The position numbers and the translations under genes are program-made. A stretch of DNA of 64,000 nt, from contig CP021232.1 in assembly GCA_003999685.1 (NCBI GenBank), forward strand, positions 1 through 64,000. The letters run 5' to 3'. This document shows, piece after piece, positions 1-8,901 of this stretch; the stretch's first letter is position 1; each line of letters opens with the position of its first letter. The notes under the pieces were generated by a model, which had not been told where the DNA came from, ran no database searches, and was given only the letters and a program-made list of their open reading frames with translations. Source of the DNA: Taiwanofungus camphoratus (lineage: Eukaryota; Basidiomycota; Agaricomycetes; Polyporales; Taiwanofungaceae).

Positions 1-64
1 AACCTAACCTAACCTAACCTAACCTAACCTAACCTAACCTAACCTAACCTAACCTAACCTAACT
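1..64. repeat. Terminal telomeric tract, 5-nt repeat (CCTAA/TTAGG)
   Basis: Perfect tandem AACCT units run from base 1 until they join element DNA at 65. Read from the end inward this strand is the C-rich one, so the G-rich strand is TTAGG with its 3' end at the window's left edge, as at a real left chromosome end. The unit is one G shorter than the TTAGGG usual in fungi. The tract may be longer than the window shows. Confidence 0.9.
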
Positions 65-371
65 GACGAGGGCTGGGTTTGGACTGGGCGGTACCTGAAG
101 AAACCCAACGGATTCATCGAAGCGGAGAAGGTCCCTGACCTTTCCCAACTCGGGTTCTTAGACAAGCGCTGGCTTGTGTCGCGTAAAAGGGAAACCAATT
201 TCGCTGACTTAGCAAGCAAATGGCGCAGAAGTGTAATTAATGCCCAAAGTACAGATGATGTACTATTGGAAATGGACATATAAATCGGTTGATTCGATTT
301 GTTTAGCTTAAGGTTATTGGTGTAACTACCTTTTGCGTTTATTCGCACTTAGGGTTGTCTGTTCAAACCAG
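65..371 (+). mobile_element. 5'-truncated 3' end of family A Penelope-like element, capped by telomere
   Basis: Bases 65-283 encode the last 72 residues or so of the family A reverse-transcriptase ORF (stop TAA at 281-283), followed by its 3' untranslated region. The segment is identical to 4744-5050, offset by exactly 4,679 bases. Its 5' break abuts telomere repeats directly. This is what incomplete reverse transcription at a chromosome end, followed by telomere healing, would leave. A broken copy joined by recombination is the alternative. It is not expected to make protein. Confidence 0.88.
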
Positions 372-452
372 ACCTAACCTAACCCTAACCTAACCTAACC
401 TAACCTAACCTAACCTAACCTAACGCTAAATCCTAACCTAACCTAACCTAAC
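372..452. repeat. Interstitial telomeric repeats at 3' end of family A unit (copy 1)
   Basis: Tandem CCTAA units with one CCCTAA variant and a degenerate stretch AACGCTAAATCC. The same variants in the same order recur at 5051-5131, and a near-identical one (AACGCTAATCC) occurs in the family B tracts. The tract is therefore inherited with the element and was not added afresh each time. Confidence 0.88.
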
Positions 453-1102
453 TGAAGGCGCTATCGCGCCTTCTCCATTTGGTAGTTTTGGGAAATAAGA
501 CGCTCGTCACGTGACTTGCCCGAAAGGGCCGGACATGTGATCAGCATCCAGGCACGGACCGGTTGAGCCGCGAGGCTGGACTGGCCTGGGCACTACCTAG
601 TTATGGTCACCAGCGCCCCTCTGCTGTGTTAGTCCATGATCCGGTGATCTGTGAGGTGTAACATGCTATGGCACGGTGCGGCAACTTGCCGGACGCGGTC
701 CTAGTGAATATCCCGCCCCCGCCCCGCATGGCTCGGTGAGGGTGTTCCTAGGGATCCTCAGGTTTGTGCCGTGACATGATGCTTCCTCAGTGGTCCACGC
801 TGCCCTTATCTAGGCGCCCGGAAGTCGGACCGGTCATGTGACTCGGTCGGCACCGGCCCGGATTGTTCTATTCCCACCCTTATCACCCTAACCGATGATA
901 AGGGATCTCTTATCTATGAGTCATCTTAAATGACTCCTTATCTTTACATCTGATTATTATCTCTGATCAGGTGGCGGTATTGGTAAAGGCTAGGGCGTTC
1001 TAGCCTGCCTTTTGTCGGCCCGCTGATAAGAGATAAGAGAAATAGCTCTAATGTGATTGGAGCTCACCACTACCTCATGGCCTGGTTGGTCAAATAGAAT
1101 CA

Positions 1103-1150
1103 GTCATCGGCCTCCGGCCGATGACTCAGGGTCAATCATCTGATGACCCT
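1103..1150 (+). promoter_or_regulatory. Tandem RNA hairpins upstream of hammerhead A1
   Basis: GTCATCGGCC (1103-1112) pairs with GGCCGATGAC (1116-1125) over a TCC loop. AGGGTCA (1128-1134) pairs with TGACCCT (1144-1150). Both hairpins recur before the other family A hammerheads, and a comparable pair precedes family B hammerheads. After self-cleavage they would sit near the 3' end of the upstream RNA, so a role in RT recognition is possible (inference). Confidence 0.7.
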
Positions 1151-1171
1151 GAACCATCGGTTAAAAGTACG

Positions 1172-1242
1172 ACGAGAGTACTGATGAGCTCCTTAGCGAA
1201 ACAAGTTGGTATCTGGCAACAGATACCTTTGTTTACTCTTGT
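1172..1242 (+). ncRNA. Type I hammerhead ribozyme, family A copy A1
   Basis: Core CTGATGA (1181-1187) and GAAA (1198-1201). Stem II is GCT/AGC with loop CCTT. Stem III is CAAG/TTTG continuing into an 8-bp helix (GGTATCTG/CAGATACC) closed by the GNRA loop GCAA. Stem I is ACGAGAGTA (1172-1180) with TACTCTTGT (1234-1242), 9 pairs with one G-U. Predicted cleavage follows U1233. Stem I is open, as in PLE hammerheads. Confidence 0.9.
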
Positions 1243-1458
1243 CTTCTCTATTTTTCTCATCTCTTACTACGCTCGCCCGCCTATCGGCGGTCTCGCTCCA
1301 CCTCCTAACCTAACCAACACCGCCGCCAAGCTGTCTCTCTACATCCGCCACCGCAAGCCCCTTACCTGGTGCACGACTGTCGGTATCTTCTGCGACGACT
1401 GCAATCGATTCTACAAGCCCAAGTCTGAGTCGATCTACTATCGTCCCCCGCCGTTCGC

Positions 1459-2551
1459 ATGGCTCCACCTTCCACACCCCGTTCTTCTTCCGTCGGTCCC
1501 GGGTCTGCCTCACTTAGGTCTGCAATTGCCCGGAATCTTGCCCCCGCGAGCTTATCGTACGCTATCGGGGCGGCATCGCTTGAGACTGTTGCCGATGAGT
1601 TCCGAGCCATTTTTCACGCAGAGACCATTGACCAAGTCTTCTCAGCTATACCTCTCGTCTATCGAGAGGTGCTCCGTCCGGTGCTGGTTAGCGTTGCGGA
1701 AGCGAAGGAACGTTCTGTTTCTTTGCAGAAGCAATTGGGTGACCTTGAGTCGCACAAAGCTAACGGTTCGCTCCCCCACCAGTTACAGGGGCTCAGCGAA
1801 CCCGTCTTCCAGAGCTCAAAACTCTGGCTCGAGACGTCGCCGGCGGAGCCCGCAGCTCTGATAACCGAGTTCCAATCCTTCCGTCGGAAGGCTCTTGACT
1901 TGGCCATCGCCCAAAAGCGAGCAGAGCTCGCGTTCTTTGATCGCGCATTAGACCCGACAGCAATGTTGGAGAAAATGCGGACAGTGGTTGACGAACAGTG
2001 GGCGCGCATTAGCCAGTCTAGTCGCGTTCCTGTTTGGAGGGAAACTATCGACGGCGGTCAACGCTTAGATACGTGGACCAATGACCCTGTCCTCGAGTCT
2101 GAGTACAAGCGATTCGTCGCTGTGCTCCCACGCTTTGCCTTCCGGGTAGTTAATATCCGTGAATCACAACTGGCACAAGCCGCGGCTCGAGCGCAAGCAA
2201 AGTCTGCCGTCAAGGCTGCAGCGGAGGTCGAGATGGGTGACGCCACCGAGAACCCTGCAGCTTTGAAAAAGCTGATCGATGATGCGGTTGATCGTCGTCT
2301 CAAAGGCGAAGGCAGCTCAAAGAACGCGGTAAGTTTTGTACATGGTTCTGTTCCAAAAAGCTTACCAGGCGCCGCTCTATCACGTATTTTAGGGAGCAAA
2401 GGCAAAGGCGCCAAAACGATCGGTGCGCATGAGTACGGGAGGACGCCCTCCCAAACCTCCGCAGCGCAAGGCCAAGCAGCAGCAGGCCGCTTCCTCTGCG
2501 AAGAAGCAGAAGAAGACCAAAGATCGGAAAGGCAAAGGGAGAGCGAAATAA
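1459..2551 (+). CDS. Alternative spliced ORF1-like product of family A PLE
   Basis: If the 64-nt segment 2329-2392 (GTAAGT donor, TATTTTAG acceptor) is spliced, the frame shifts and ends at TAA 2549-2551, giving about 342 residues. The new tail is very Lys/Arg/Gln-rich, such as AKKQKKTKDRKGKGRAK, like a nuclear-localisation or nucleic-acid-binding tail. In the unspliced frame the same bases give an unremarkable sequence, which argues that the shifted frame is a selected one. The preceding residues are Ala/Lys-rich and probably helical. PLEs are known to tolerate introns. No transcript evidence is available, so this is an inference from sequence. Confidence 0.5.
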
Positions 2552-4962
2552 TTCGGTCAGTTATTCGCTCGCGACTCCGTTTCTCCCAGCCGTCGTCTTA
2601 TCCAGACAGTATCCTAATGTTACCCTTGCCAGTTGCAGCTCGCACCCTCCTTTATTTCGCTCCGGTTGCTTTAGTCGAAGCGGCGAGGTTCAGAAGCTGG
2701 GTGCATTGTGGCGAGGACGTTATACTACCGCCGGACATTAGCATACACATATCTTGCGGTTTGAAATATATGTTGTACTCCCCCCCGAGCGGGGAACTCA
2801 TTCAAACAGCGTTCGATGATTTCTGTGAACGAATACGCTGGCGAGTGTATTTTAAAGTTAAACAGATTCAACTCGAACGGCAAGGTATAAGCCAACCACC
2901 TTATGATCCAGACTACGACCTTAGGGCTAAGCGGGACTCGTCCGCCCCTAGGGCCACACAATATATCGAAAACGGTCTTAAACGCGGGCAAACATACGTC
3001 ACTGATTACATACGTAGTGTCGTACCCGGTTTGAAAGCTAGAAGCCACCCTAATCGGCTTGTAGACCTGGACCGTGTTCGCCTCTGGTTGAACGAGCATA
3101 ACTACCTCGTTCTCCAAACGGACAAGAATCTCGGTGCGGCAGTAGTCACAAGGGAATGGTTCATTAATGGTTGCATGAATCTTCTGTCAAATACGGCTGA
3201 CTATCAGGAAATTAATCCCGGTCAGCGACAGATGTATTTAGAAAAAGTTACAAAGCGGGTTAAGGAGTTAAGCGATTGGGTCGAAGGGGCTTTGCCTAAC
3301 GATCAGACACTCCAATTAGCCAAATTCCTCCGGTCAAAATGTCCCGAGAGCGAGTTAGAGGAACCAAAGGTGCCTATCTTTTACGGGATCCCAAAAATCC
3401 ATAAATCCCCAGTAAAGATGCGACCTATTGTTCCATGTCACTCATGCGCTCAAGGGCCCGCGGCTAAAGTTGTATCTAAACTGTTGAAACCTATTATCGA
3501 GGCTGAGTCCTTTATTATACACGGATCAAAACATCTTGCGATCCAGTTAGCAAAGGTCAAAACGTTAAAATGGAAAAAGTATTGGTTAGTGGCTGGCGAC
3601 GTTGTCGCTTTCTACCCAAATGTACCACTCAGAGATTGTGTTGGCATTGTGTCCAAATTGTACACAAGACATCCTCTGGGTAGTCAGTCTATGGACCAGC
3701 CCCAGTTTTATAATGCGCTGTTTATCAGGTGCATGCAAACAGCCAATTACGATTTAATAGTCGACTTCAACGGTCGTACTTACTTTCAAAAACGAGGACT
3801 AGCTATGGGTGTGGCGTGTTCGCCTGACTTAGCTAATCTCTATGGATGCCATTTTGAAAATCAAGTATGGCCCGGTGGACAGGTTACTCCACCGTTCCTA
3901 TATTATGGTCGATACATTGATGATGTATTCGCCATAGTTGAAGCAGGTAGTGCGGCAGAAGCTTTAGAAGCCTGCCAAAGCCGTATATCTTATGATGGCT
4001 GCACTATAACATGGGAAGTGTCTGAATGGGCGACGCCATTCCTTGACATGCTTATTTATATAGACCCCGTTTCTAACCGGGTGGAACATAAGCCATATCG
4101 GAAAGCACTTAACCATCATGAACGAATTCCATGGGTATCTCACCACCCGAAGGATGTGAAAAAAGGCACATTCATTGGGGAGATGAGCCGTTTAGCTACG
4201 CTAAGTTCTAAGTTGGAACACTACCTAGATGCCCTTCATGGGCTTGTCGACCTGTATGTCGGCCGTGGCTATCCCCCTGCTCTGGTTACTTCTTGGCTTG
4301 ATTCGCATAAAGCGGTACGCTGGAAAGAACGTCTTGGAAAACCAAAATCTTCGACCGAAGATGCAGACCAAGTTGAGGGCGTACTTGCGATTAAGTCGAA
4401 GTTCAACCCCTCATGGGATCAGTTCGATGTTCATGAATTAATGACACGTGTTACGGAATCGTGGGTGAAGGATTTATCTTTCTTTAAGTCCTTCTTTTCG
4501 GCGAGTTGGGAAAACTCGGCCGCTCCGATCTTTGAGTATTCGTCTGGGGGTCCTAAGGATGCGACCCTATCCAGCACAGTTCAGACCACGCTTGAGGAGT
4601 GGTGGGATCCCGCCCGAGTAGCCCAGCGCAAGCTGTCGCGCGAAACGGCGGCTGCGGAAGCAGCAGCAGAACTCGCCGCCGCTGAAGCCAGGCGGTCCGA
4701 TCAAATCTCGAAACCGGTGGCAGTTGTCCATGACAACCGCGCGGACGAGGGCTGGGTTTGGACTGGGCGGTACCTGAAGAAACCCAACGGATTCATCGAA
4801 GCGGAGAAGGTCCCTGACCTTTCCCAACTCGGGTTCTTAGACAAGCGCTGGCTTGTGTCGCGTAAAAGGGAAACCAATTTCGCTGACTTAGCAAGCAAAT
4901 GGCGCAGAAGTGTAATTAATGCCCAAAGTACAGATGATGTACTATTGGAAATGGACATATAA
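1459..4962 (+). CDS. Endonuclease-deficient Penelope-like reverse transcriptase (Coprina/Athena type), full ORF
   Basis: An uninterrupted 1,167-codon frame. The RT domain occupies roughly residues 590-960: motif A with D714 in GDVVAFYPN, a motif B region AMGVACSPDLANLYG, and catalytic YIDD at 819-822. No GIY-YIG nuclease follows; the C-terminus is an Ala-rich stretch and a basic tail. Endonuclease-lacking PLEs of rotifers and basidiomycetes are known to sit at telomeres and use the chromosome end as primer, and the flanking CCTAA tracts fit that. A candidate intron (2329-2392) would remove the link between an N-terminal ORF1-like region and the RT. The start is the first ATG after the pLTR. 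A second possible RT start is ATG 2617 (residue 387). The copy looks intact. Confidence 0.9.
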   Translation: MAPPSTPRSSSVGPGSASLRSAIARNLAPASLSYAIGAASLETVADEFRAIFHAETIDQVFSAIPLVYREVLRPVLVSVAEAKERSVSLQKQLGDLESHKANGSLPHQLQGLSEPVFQSSKLWLETSPAEPAALITEFQSFRRKALDLAIAQKRAELAFFDRALDPTAMLEKMRTVVDEQWARISQSSRVPVWRETIDGGQRLDTWTNDPVLESEYKRFVAVLPRFAFRVVNIRESQLAQAAARAQAKSAVKAAAEVEMGDATENPAALKKLIDDAVDRRLKGEGSSKNAVSFVHGSVPKSLPGAALSRILGSKGKGAKTIGAHEYGRTPSQTSAAQGQAAAGRFLCEEAEEDQRSERQRESEIIRSVIRSRLRFSQPSSYPDSILMLPLPVAARTLLYFAPVALVEAARFRSWVHCGEDVILPPDISIHISCGLKYMLYSPPSGELIQTAFDDFCERIRWRVYFKVKQIQLERQGISQPPYDPDYDLRAKRDSSAPRATQYIENGLKRGQTYVTDYIRSVVPGLKARSHPNRLVDLDRVRLWLNEHNYLVLQTDKNLGAAVVTREWFINGCMNLLSNTADYQEINPGQRQMYLEKVTKRVKELSDWVEGALPNDQTLQLAKFLRSKCPESELEEPKVPIFYGIPKIHKSPVKMRPIVPCHSCAQGPAAKVVSKLLKPIIEAESFIIHGSKHLAIQLAKVKTLKWKKYWLVAGDVVAFYPNVPLRDCVGIVSKLYTRHPLGSQSMDQPQFYNALFIRCMQTANYDLIVDFNGRTYFQKRGLAMGVACSPDLANLYGCHFENQVWPGGQVTPPFLYYGRYIDDVFAIVEAGSAAEALEACQSRISYDGCTITWEVSEWATPFLDMLIYIDPVSNRVEHKPYRKALNHHERIPWVSHHPKDVKKGTFIGEMSRLATLSSKLEHYLDALHGLVDLYVGRGYPPALVTSWLDSHKAVRWKERLGKPKSSTEDADQVEGVLAIKSKFNPSWDQFDVHELMTRVTESWVKDLSFFKSFFSASWENSAAPIFEYSSGGPKDATLSSTVQTTLEEWWDPARVAQRKLSRETAAAEAAAELAAAEARRSDQISKPVAVVHDNRADEGWVWTGRYLKKPNGFIEAEKVPDLSQLGFLDKRWLVSRKRETNFADLASKWRRSVINAQSTDDVLLEMDI

Positions 4963-5131
4963 ATCGGTTGATTCGATTTGTTTAGCTTAAGGTTATTGGT
5001 GTAACTACCTTTTGCGTTTATTCGCACTTAGGGTTGTCTGTTCAAACCAGACCTAACCTAACCCTAACCTAACCTAACCTAACCTAACCTAACCTAACCT
5101 AACGCTAAATCCTAACCTAACCTAACCTAAC
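4963..5131 (+). mobile_element. 3' untranslated region and telomere-like tail of family A PLE
   Basis: An 88-nt untranslated segment leads into a CCTAA tract (5051-5131) with the same internal variants as the tract at 372-452. In the sense RNA this tail is complementary to the G-rich telomeric overhang, which would allow annealing and target priming at chromosome ends (inference from the known behaviour of telomere-associated PLEs). Confidence 0.8.
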
Positions 5132-5990
5132 TGAAGGCGCTATCGCGCCTTCTCCATTTGGTAGTTTTGGGAAATAAGACGCTCGTCACGTGACTTGCCC
5201 GAAAGGGCCGGACATGTGATCAGCATCCAGGCACGGACCGGTTGAGCCGCGAGGCTGGACTGGCCTGGGCACTACCTAGTTATGGTCACCAGCGCCCCTC
5301 TGCTGTGTTAGTCCATGATCCGGTGATCTGTGAGGTGTAACATGCTATGGCACGGTGCGGCAACTTGCCGGACGCGGTCCTAGTGAATATCCCGCCCCCG
5401 CCCCGCATGGCTCGGTGAGGGTGTTCCTAGGGATCCTCAGGTTTGTGCCGTGACATGATGCTTCCTCAGTGGTCCACGCTGCCCTTATCTAGGCGCCCGG
5501 AAGTCGGACCGGTCATGTGACTCGGTCGGCACCGGCCCGGATTGTTCTATTCCCACCCTTATCACCCTAACCGATGATAAGGGATCTCTTATCTATGAGT
5601 CATCTTAAATGACTCCTTATCTTTACATCTGATTATTATCTCTGATCAGGTGGCGGTATTGGTAAAGGCTAGGGCGTTCTAGCCTGCCTTTTGTCGGCCC
5701 GCTGATAAGAGATAAGAGAAATAGCTCTAATGTGATTGGAGCTCACCACTACCTCATGGCCTGGTTGGTCAAATAGAATCAGTCATCGGCCTCCGGCCGA
5801 TGACTCAGGGTCAATCATCTGATGACCCTGAACCATCGGTTAAAAGTACGACGAGAGTACTGATGAGCTCCTTAGCGAAACAAGTTGGTATCTGGCAACA
5901 GATACCTTTGTTTACTCTTGTCTTCTCTATTTTTCTCATCTCTTACTACGCTCGCCCGCCTATCGGCGGTCTCGCTCCACCTCCTAACCT
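5132..5990 (+). mobile_element. Pseudo-LTR of family A PLE, copy A2
   Basis: Same sequence as 453-1311 at an offset of 4,679. It follows the complete RT unit and ends in a longer telomeric tract starting at 5983. With A1 it brackets the full ORF, the usual PLE layout of partial tandem dimers. It carries hairpins equivalent to those in A1 and the hammerhead A2. Confidence 0.82.
5851..5921 (+). ncRNA. Type I hammerhead ribozyme, family A copy A2
   Basis: Identical to the A1 ribozyme. Cleavage is predicted after U5912. Together with A1 it would release an RNA of 4,679 nt (1234-5912) holding the whole RT gene, the telomere-like tail and most of a pLTR. Confidence 0.9.
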
Positions 5991-6086
5991 AACCTAACCT
6001 AACCTAACCTAACCTAACCTAACCTAACCTAACCTAACCTAACCTAACCTAACCTAACGCTAATCCTAACCTAACCTAACCTAACC
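5983..6086. repeat. Interstitial telomeric tract joining PLE families A and B
   Basis: About 100 bp of CCTAA units separate pLTR A2 from pLTR B1. The inner part has the AACGCTAATCC variant typical of family B tails, so the tract is probably telomere DNA fused to a B-derived tail. Confidence 0.85.
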
Positions 6087-6948
6087 GCCGGACTTTCCCA
6101 GTCCTGCGCTTAGGGTTGCCTAAAAATAGATAGGCGCCTTACGTGTCACGTGATATGTTCGGCACTTAGTACGGACCGGCCCTTCATTGCGGCCCGGTGC
6201 GCGCCGTTCCCGCATGCTAGCGGAGCGCGCGTTAACTACTATGGTCCCCAGCGCCCCTCTGCTGTGTTAGTCCATGATCTGGTGATCTGTGGGTTGTAAC
6301 ATGCTAGAGCACGGTGCGGCAACTTGCTGGACGCGGTCCTATTGAGTATCCTTCCCCCGCCCCGCATGGCTCGGACAGGGTGCTCACGGGGATTCCCAGG
6401 TTTGTGCCATGACATGATGCTTCCTCAGTGGTCCACGCTGCCCTTAGTAGACGCCCGGAAAGCGGCCCGGTCACATGATCGGCTCGGCACCGGCTATGTT
6501 GTTCCTATCTATGTCCGGCCCGGATTAACCTCCGGCCCGGACTTCCTATCTTTTATCTCGGATCTTAAGCCTAGGCTCTCGATCCGGATTCTAATCTTAA
6601 TCAGATGACTCTGACATCTGATCAGTAATGGTGTCTAGGCGAATCTAGACAATGATGATTGCTTATCGCTGACTGATTAGGATAGGAGGGAGAGACGTGA
6701 TTCGCTCCCACCTGCAACCCTCTGCCCTGGTACGGTCAAACTGACTTAGTCACCGGCCCCCGGGCCCTGACTCAACCATAAGCGTGACTTTGGTTGAACT
6801 TGGTTATAAGCGACGCTAGTGCTCTGATGAGACTTAGTCGAAATTAGCCGTCCGATAGCGATATCGGGCTAATTAGTACTAGCTTCCTCTAAGCCTCCTT
6901 CTTTCCTGCCCTGCACTCGCAGCCCTTGTAGTGTTGATACATAGACCT
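6087..6948 (+). mobile_element. Pseudo-LTR of family B PLE, copy B1
   Basis: About 860 bp, closely similar to 8902-9775. It shares short blocks with family A pLTRs (for example around 6240-6440 and 280-480 bp into the A repeat) but is clearly diverged elsewhere. It ends with a GTCA...TGAC hairpin, a TCAACC/GGTTGA hairpin and hammerhead B1. Confidence 0.8.
6815..6883 (+). ncRNA. Type I hammerhead ribozyme, family B copy B1
   Basis: Core CTGATGA (6824-6830) and GAAA (6840-6843). Stem II is GAC/GTC over loop TTA. Stem III is TTAGC/GCTAA plus CCGATA/TATCGG capped by GCGA, a GNRA loop. Stem I is GCTAGTGCT (6815-6823) with AGTACTAGC (6875-6883), 9 pairs including one G-U. Predicted cleavage follows U6874. 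Confidence 0.92.
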
Positions 6949-6989
6949 CCTAACCTAACCTAACCTAACCTAACCTAACCTAACCCTAA
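6949..6989. repeat. Interstitial telomeric repeats at truncation point of PLE B
   Basis: Eight or so CCTAA units sit exactly at the 5' break of the B reverse-transcriptase fragment, repeating the arrangement at the chromosome terminus (1-65). Confidence 0.85.
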
Positions 6990-8711
6990 GAAAAGGTTAC
7001 TAAGCGGGTTAAGGAGTTAAGCGATTGGGTCGAAGGGGCTTTGCCTCATGATCAGACACTCCAGTTAGCCAAATTTCTTCGGTCAAAATGTCCCGAGAGC
7101 GAGTTGGATGAGCCAAAGGTTCCCATCTTCTATGGTATCCCAAAAATCCATAAGACACCGGTGAAGATGCGGCCTATTGTGCCCTGTCACTCATGCGCTC
7201 AAGGCCCCGCGGCTAAAGTAGTATCCAAGTTGTTGAAACCTATCATAGAGGCTGAACCCTTTATTATACATGGTAGCAAAGATCTTGCAGCCAAGTTAGC
7301 AACGGTTAAAACACTAAAATATAAAAAGTATTGGCTTGTGGCCGGCGACGTTGTCGCTTTCTACCCCAATGTACCTCTCAGAGAATGCGTAGGCATTGTA
7401 TCTAAATTGTACATTAGTCATCCATTGGGTAGTCAATCAACGGACCACCCCGAATTTTACAACGCCTTGTTTATTCGGTGTATGCAATCAGCCAATTACG
7501 ATCTAATAGTTGACTTCAACGGTCACACATTCCTTCAAAAGCGTGGGTTAGCAATGGGAGTGGCTTGTTCGCCCGACCTTGCTAATCTATATGGATGCCA
7601 TTTTGAAAATAAAGTCTGGCCTTCTGGGCAGGTTAGCCCACCCTTTCTTTATTATGGACGGTACATCGATGATGTATTCGCTATCGTTGAAGCAGGTAGT
7701 GCAGCAGAGGCTCTCGAACTCTGTACCAGTCGTATCTCTTACACTGGCTGTACTATAACATGGGAAGTGTCAGAATGGGCAACGCCGTTCCTTGACATGC
7801 TTATTTATATTGACCCCGTAACCAACCGGGTGGAACATAAGCCGTATCGGAAAGCACTTAACCATCATGAAAGAATACCATGGATATCTCACCACCCAAA
7901 GGACGTTAAAAAAGGCACGTTCATTGGGGAGATGAGCCGTTTGGCCACGCTAAGTTCTAAGTTGGAACATTACTTAGATGCTCTTAAAGGGCTTGTCGAT
8001 TTGTACGTCGGCCGTGGCTATCCCCCTGCTCTGGTTGTCGCATGGCTTGATTCACATAAAGCAGTACGCTGGGCGAAACGTTTGGAAACTAAACAAACTT
8101 CGACCAAAACGGCGGACGCGAATGATGGCGTACTTGTAATTAAGTCGCAATTTAACCCTTCATGGGATTCTTTCGATATTCATGAATTAATGACACGAGT
8201 CACTGGATCGTGGGTGGAGTCTTTGAGCTTCTTCAAAAACTTCTTTTCGGCGAGTTGGGAAAACTCGGCCGCTCCGATCTTCGATTATTCGGCTGGGGGT
8301 TCGCGGGATGCGACCCTATCCGGCACAGTTCAGACCACGCTTGAGGAGTGGTGGGATCCCGCCCGAGTAGCCCAGCGAAAGCTGTCGCGCGAAACGGCGG
8401 CTGCCTCGGCAGCAGCAGATCGTGCCGCCGCTGAAGCCCGGCGGTCTGATCAAATCTCGACACTGGCGGCGGTTGTCCATGATAACCGCGCAGACGAGGG
8501 CTGGGTATGGACTGGGCGGTACCTAAGGAAACCCACCGGATTTATTGAGGCGGAGAAGGTCCCTGATCTTTCCCAACTCGGATTCTTAGACAAGCGCTGG
8601 CTTGTGTCTCGAAAGCGGGAAACCAATTTCGCAGACCTAGCAAGTAAATGGCGCAGAAGTGTTATTAATGCCCAAAGTGCGGATGACGTACTTCTGGAAA
8701 TGGATATTTAA
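6990..8711 (+). pseudogene. 5'-truncated Penelope-like reverse transcriptase, family B
   Basis: An open frame runs from the telomere junction at 6990 to the stop at 8709-8711, corresponding to family A residues from about 595 onward. It keeps the whole RT core: GDVVAFYPNVP, AMGVACSPDLANLYG, YIDDVFAI. It has the same nuclease-free C-terminus and is very similar to the A protein with many silent differences. It lacks the N-terminal half and its own start, so it is probably a dead copy, although the frame has stayed open. It is younger than its divergence from A suggests, because pLTRs B1 and B2 are nearly alike. Confidence 0.88.
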
Positions 8712-8901
8712 ACTGTTAAGTCAGTTTGATTAGCATCGGTTACATCAGGTGTAACGTTATCTTAGTGTGTTGGTGTATTAGGGTTGTCTGTTCAAACCAG
8801 ACCTAACCTAACCCTAACCTAACCTAACCTAACCTAACCGAACCTAACCTAACCTAACCTAACCTAACCTAACGCTAATCCTAACCTAACCTAACCTAAC
8901 C
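8712..8901 (+). mobile_element. 3' untranslated region and telomere-like tail of PLE B
   Basis: An 89-nt untranslated stretch ends in GGGTTGTCTGTTCAAACCAG, also present before the A tails, then CCTAA repeats (8801-8901) with the AACGCTAATCC variant. The conserved motif just ahead of the repeats in both families may be part of an RNA recognition site (inference). Confidence 0.78.

Larger units (their letters stand above)
453..1311 (+). mobile_element. Pseudo-LTR of family A Penelope-like element, copy A1
   Basis: This 859-bp block is repeated without a visible difference at 5132-5990. It opens with a perfect hairpin (GAAGGCGC, loop TATC, GCGCCTTC at 454-473) just after telomere repeats. It ends with hairpins at 1103-1125 and 1128-1150, a hammerhead ribozyme at 1172-1242, and a short CCTAACC tract. 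PLEs are known to carry such LTR-like terminal repeats with hammerheads. No convincing protein is encoded; the ORF reading across the hairpins is a shadow. It lies upstream of the RT gene and may hold the promoter. Confidence 0.82.

Noticed and set aside
1121-1861. 246-residue plus-strand ORF across pLTR A1 into the RT gene
   Set aside because: It reads through the hairpins and hammerhead, then overlaps the RT ORF out of frame; composition is that of a shadow frame.
1459-4962. Reading the RT as a LINE or group II intron RT
   Set aside because: The motif spacing and sequence match Penelope-like RT, there is no AP or GIY-YIG endonuclease, and hammerhead pLTRs and telomeric tails fit PLEs only.
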